A DNA stretch of 64,000 bases from JACKFE01 sp050248735 (GTDB lineage Bacteria > Nitrospirota > Nitrospiria > Nitrospirales > UBA8639). Positions 61,907-64,000 of the stretch are shown here, piece after piece. Both the position numbers and the translations under genes were made by a program. Numbering within the stretch: the stretch's first letter is position 1; every line of letters starts with the position of its first letter. The DNA lies in assembly GCA_050248735.1 (NCBI GenBank), contig JBFWRU010000007.1, positions 124,001 through 188,000 on the forward strand, given 5' to 3'. The notes below the pieces were generated by a model that saw only the letters and a list, made by a program, of their open reading frames with translations, was not told where the DNA came from and ran no database searches.

Positions 61907-62320
61907 ATGAATAACCCCCTTCTCCTCGCCATTCTTCCCTTGTCCAAATGGAATAAGGTGAACCAACACTGCCAGACTCAAAAGGTTTTTTTGCCGAACT
62001 GGGAAACGGTCCTTCTCAAGGGTGAAGGCCGGAGTATCGATTTGATCTGGACCCCCGAGGCGATGGCCCATGAAATGATTGGCATGTTGTATATGGAGCG
62101 ATGGCAGTCCCAAACTCCGGAAGAGTTGGAAGAGGCCATTCGGATCGGCGAGTTAGATCCATTGGTGGTGAGTCTTCCTCCCGTCTTGACGGAACGCGAT
62201 ACCGTCTTTGTCTATTATGAATGGTTTGAGGATGTTGGCGGATGGTCCGGAAGCGACTGGAGACAAATCCAACTAGGCCTCGTTGATTTTATGAAGCAGT
62301 TCCCTGCCTCCGCCGCTTAA
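61907..62320 (+). CDS. Hypothetical cytoplasmic protein, 137 aa
   Basis: The ATG start at 61907 has no strong ribosome site. The product looks real: a soluble, acidic protein with a helical centre (EEALMA-like segment TPEELEEAIRIGELDPLVVS) and an aromatic C-terminal part (DTVFVYYEWFEDVGGWSGSD). No signal peptide and no recognised family. It converges with the peptide-permease genes on the minus strand. Confidence 0.6.
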   Translation: MNNPLLLAILPLSKWNKVNQHCQTQKVFLPNWETVLLKGEGRSIDLIWTPEAMAHEMIGMLYMERWQSQTPEELEEAIRIGELDPLVVSLPPVLTERDTVFVYYEWFEDVGGWSGSDWRQIQLGLVDFMKQFPASAA

Positions 62321-62348
62321 CGATACGAGCGTCTTGATGCTTCTTTCT

Positions 62349-63206
62349 TCATAGTTTTCCCGGGCCTGCTATTTTTTCCTTTGCCTTGATTGGTTTCTCT
62401 CCTTTGGTTATGTGATCCTTCACATCCAGCCAGTCGCGGAGCCAGTCGCCTAATAGGTTGGCGGCCAGGACCACCAGCATCAGAGTTACACCAGGAATAA
62501 TGACTAGATGGGGGGCGACCAGCATATACCGTGTGCCGTCCCGAATCATGCTGCCCCAGGAGGCGTCGGGCGGTTGAACTCCCAGCCCTAAAAACGACAA
62601 TCCGGCTTCCGCGATGATGGCACCGGCAATCCCGAAGCTGGCTTCCACGATCAGCGGGGCGGTCAGGAGAGGCAGCAAATGACGCGTGAGGATGCGCCAG
62701 GTCGACGCGCCGATGGCTCTGGCCGCCACCACATGATCCGCCTGTTTGACCGAGAGGACCTGAGCCCGTGCCAAGCGGGCATACCCCACCCAGCCGGTGA
62801 GACCCAAGGCCAGAATGACATTTTCAATGCCAGGCCCCAGAGCGGCAGCCAGAGCAATGGCCAAGAGTAACCCGGGAAAAGCCAGCAGGATGTCGACGAC
62901 CCGGACAAAGATCTGATCCACCCATCCGCTGAGGTACCCACTGGTGGCCCCCAGGAGTCCACCAAAGGTGACACCAAGAAAGACGACAGCCAATGAGACG
63001 ATAAAGGATGTTTGAGCACCGGTTGCAAGACGATCGGCGATCGAACGCCCGAGGTCGTCATACCCTAGCCATGTCGTGGCGTTTGGTGGTGTGAGGATAT
63101 TGGCCAGATCGATGGCATGAGGGTTCAGGGGGAGCAGTGGACTCACAAGCGCCAGGAAACCCCACAGCATGACGATAGACGCCGGAAGCCACAGTCGCAT
63201 GGTCAT
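62349..63206 (-). CDS. DppC/OppC-type ABC transporter permease
   Basis: The start is the ATG at 63206, overlapping the stop of the upstream permease gene (ATGA); an in-frame ATG at 63200 is possible. The 285 residues form about six TM segments. The N-terminal part (WLGYDDLGRSIADRLATGAQ) is the DppC signature, and ARAIGASTWRILTRHLLPLL is the EAA loop that contacts the ATPase. It forms half of the pore of a peptide, nickel or oligopeptide importer. The C-terminus is charged and lengthened (DHITKGEKPIKAKEKIAGPG). Confidence 0.92.
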   Translation of the reverse strand: MTMRLWLPASIVMLWGFLALVSPLLPLNPHAIDLANILTPPNATTWLGYDDLGRSIADRLATGAQTSFIVSLAVVFLGVTFGGLLGATSGYLSGWVDQIFVRVVDILLAFPGLLLAIALAAALGPGIENVILALGLTGWVGYARLARAQVLSVKQADHVVAARAIGASTWRILTRHLLPLLTAPLIVEASFGIAGAIIAEAGLSFLGLGVQPPDASWGSMIRDGTRYMLVAPHLVIIPGVTLMLVVLAANLLGDWLRDWLDVKDHITKGEKPIKAKEKIAGPGKL

Positions 63207-64000
63207 GTTCGTTTGAACTGGATGCGGGGATCTAGCCAGGCATACACCACATCCGTCAAAAGATTCACCAGAATGTAGGTCAGGCTGATGCACAGCACGG
63301 CGGCCTGAACCACCGGATAATCCCGTTGTTGAATGGCTTCGATCATGAGTAGGCCCAGGCCGGGCCAGGCAAACATGGTTTCCGTAATGACCGCTCCTCC
63401 CAGTAATCCCCCCAGTTGGAGTCCGAGAAGGGTGAGAATGGGGAGGAGTGAATTGGGCAAGGCGTGAATGAGCAGAATCCGTGTAGGGGATAGACCCTTG
63501 GCTTGCGCGGTTCGTAAAAAATCCTCACCGAGGGTTTCCAAAAGGCTGCTGCGAACCATCCGGGCGAGGATCGCGGCCATAGCCGTTCCCAGGGTAAAAG
63601 CCGGAAGGACCACGGCGTTCCAGCCTTCCTGGCCACTCACAGGAAACCAGCCTAACCACAAGGATCCCACCAGGATCAAGATCGGACCTAACCAAAAGTT
63701 CGGTATGGAAATGCCCAGTAACGCAAATCCCATGGCTCCCATATCCCACAGTTGATGTTTATGAGTGGCTGCAAGTAGGCCCAGTGGCAGGGCGAAAACT
63801 ATCGCGATAACCAATGATACCAGGCTCAAATACAGGGTGGCCGGGATGCGCTCTGCAATAAGATCCAGGATGGGCCTCCCGGAAAAAAGCGAATGCCCCA
63901 GGTCAAGGCGCAGGAGACTGCCCAAATAGTGCCACCATTGTTGGTGCAGGGGGAGATCCAAACCCAGGCTGTGGCGTAAGGCTTCTTTGTCGGCTTGTAA
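63203..64000 (-). CDS. DppB/OppB-type ABC transporter permease (5' end beyond window)
   Basis: The frame continues to the window edge with good family sequence (LQADKEALRHSLGLDLPLHQ), so the start lies outside. The visible 265 residues include WWHYLGSLLRLDLGHSLFSG, the SLVSLVIAIVFALPLGLLAA helix and the EAA loop FLRTAQAKGLSPTRILLIHA. The C-terminal helix pair is followed by LTDVVYAWLDPRIQFK, typical of DppB. It pairs with the downstream DppC-type permease. ATPase and binding-protein genes probably lie outside. Confidence 0.92.
   Translation of the reverse strand, partial: LQADKEALRHSLGLDLPLHQQWWHYLGSLLRLDLGHSLFSGRPILDLIAERIPATLYLSLVSLVIAIVFALPLGLLAATHKHQLWDMGAMGFALLGISIPNFWLGPILILVGSLWLGWFPVSGQEGWNAVVLPAFTLGTAMAAILARMVRSSLLETLGEDFLRTAQAKGLSPTRILLIHALPNSLLPILTLLGLQLGGLLGGAVITETMFAWPGLGLLMIEAIQQRDYPVVQAAVLCISLTYILVNLLTDVVYAWLDPRIQFKRT

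Noticed and set aside
1..64000. CRISPR arrays, IS elements, phage genes, rRNA operons
   Set aside because: No regularly spaced repeats, transposase or integrase motifs, or rRNA-like sequence were seen anywhere in the window.

Overview
The window looks like part of the chromosome of a free-living Gram-negative bacterium. It has a NodT-type outer-membrane efflux lipoprotein, several exported c-type haem and cupredoxin proteins, and many two-component and sigma54 elements. The protein set resembles what I know from Nitrospirota, especially Nitrospira-like nitrite oxidisers: a giant periplasmic multicopper oxidase, tandem universal stress proteins, a DUF2934 protein, Pat-type CoA ligase/acetyltransferase and phosphoketolase. 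That placement is inference; no rRNA or other phylogenetic marker is present.

Layout. 1-9.3 kb: the 5' end of an rmuC-like gene (-), ftsH (+), an exported cupredoxin-like protein (-), a GCS2-type ligase coupled to an M14-type deacylase (+), a MgtC/DUF4010 membrane protein (-) and a sugar-phosphate nucleotidyltransferase (+). 9.6-15.3 kb: a PH-domain membrane protein, a four-helix cytochrome b-like protein, a pentahaem cytochrome c, a tandem Usp and Pat. 15.4-21.9 kb: a tightly packed export operon (outer-membrane factor, HlyD adaptor, RbbA-like fused ABC protein, YhhJ-like permease). 22.2-25.9 kb, minus strand: a beta-CASP metallo-hydrolase with small neighbours, one of them frameshifted, and a frameshifted persulfide-dioxygenase-like MBL/double-rhodanese gene. 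26.4-33.7 kb: alcohol dehydrogenase, an exported beta-barrel-like protein, GAPDH, beta-phosphoglucomutase and a GH65 phosphorylase. 34.2-40.1 kb: an exported unknown, a UhpB/NarX-type histidine kinase with its LuxR-type regulator, a small lipoprotein and a SulP transporter. 40.9-54.3 kb: REC-DUF2934 protein, MalQ, Usp, P-type ATPase, phosphoketolase, GH13 enzyme, Usp, lone REC and an NtrC-family activator. 54.7-61.5 kb: 1627-residue multicopper oxidase, monohaem DUF3365 protein and a second cupredoxin-like protein. 61.9-64 kb: an unknown and two Dpp/Opp-type permeases (-), the second cut by the window end.

How the genes fit together. Much of 8-54 kb reads as an energy-stress or low-oxygen survival island. 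Reserve glucan and disaccharide are mobilised by MalQ, GH13, GH65 and beta-PGM. Carbon then enters phosphoketolase and GAPDH. Reductant can be discharged through alcohol dehydrogenase, acetyl/acyl-CoA energy recovered by the Pat-type ligase, and three tandem Usps and a P-type ATPase complete the set. Sulfide/persulfide and efflux functions are interleaved.

Several -24/-12 sigma54 promoters with correct spacing can be read directly: 54506-54521 before the multicopper oxidase, 26333-26348 before alcohol dehydrogenase, 26011-26026 on the minus strand before the MBL-rhodanese gene, and 8173-8188 before the nucleotidyltransferase. An NtrC-type activator gene ends just upstream of a strong palindrome at 54322-54343. 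Its core is nearly identical to a palindrome at 3651-3668, upstream of the gene paralogous to the cupredoxin-like gene next to the multicopper oxidase. This suggests a copper- or redox-linked sigma54 regulon joining the two ends of the window.
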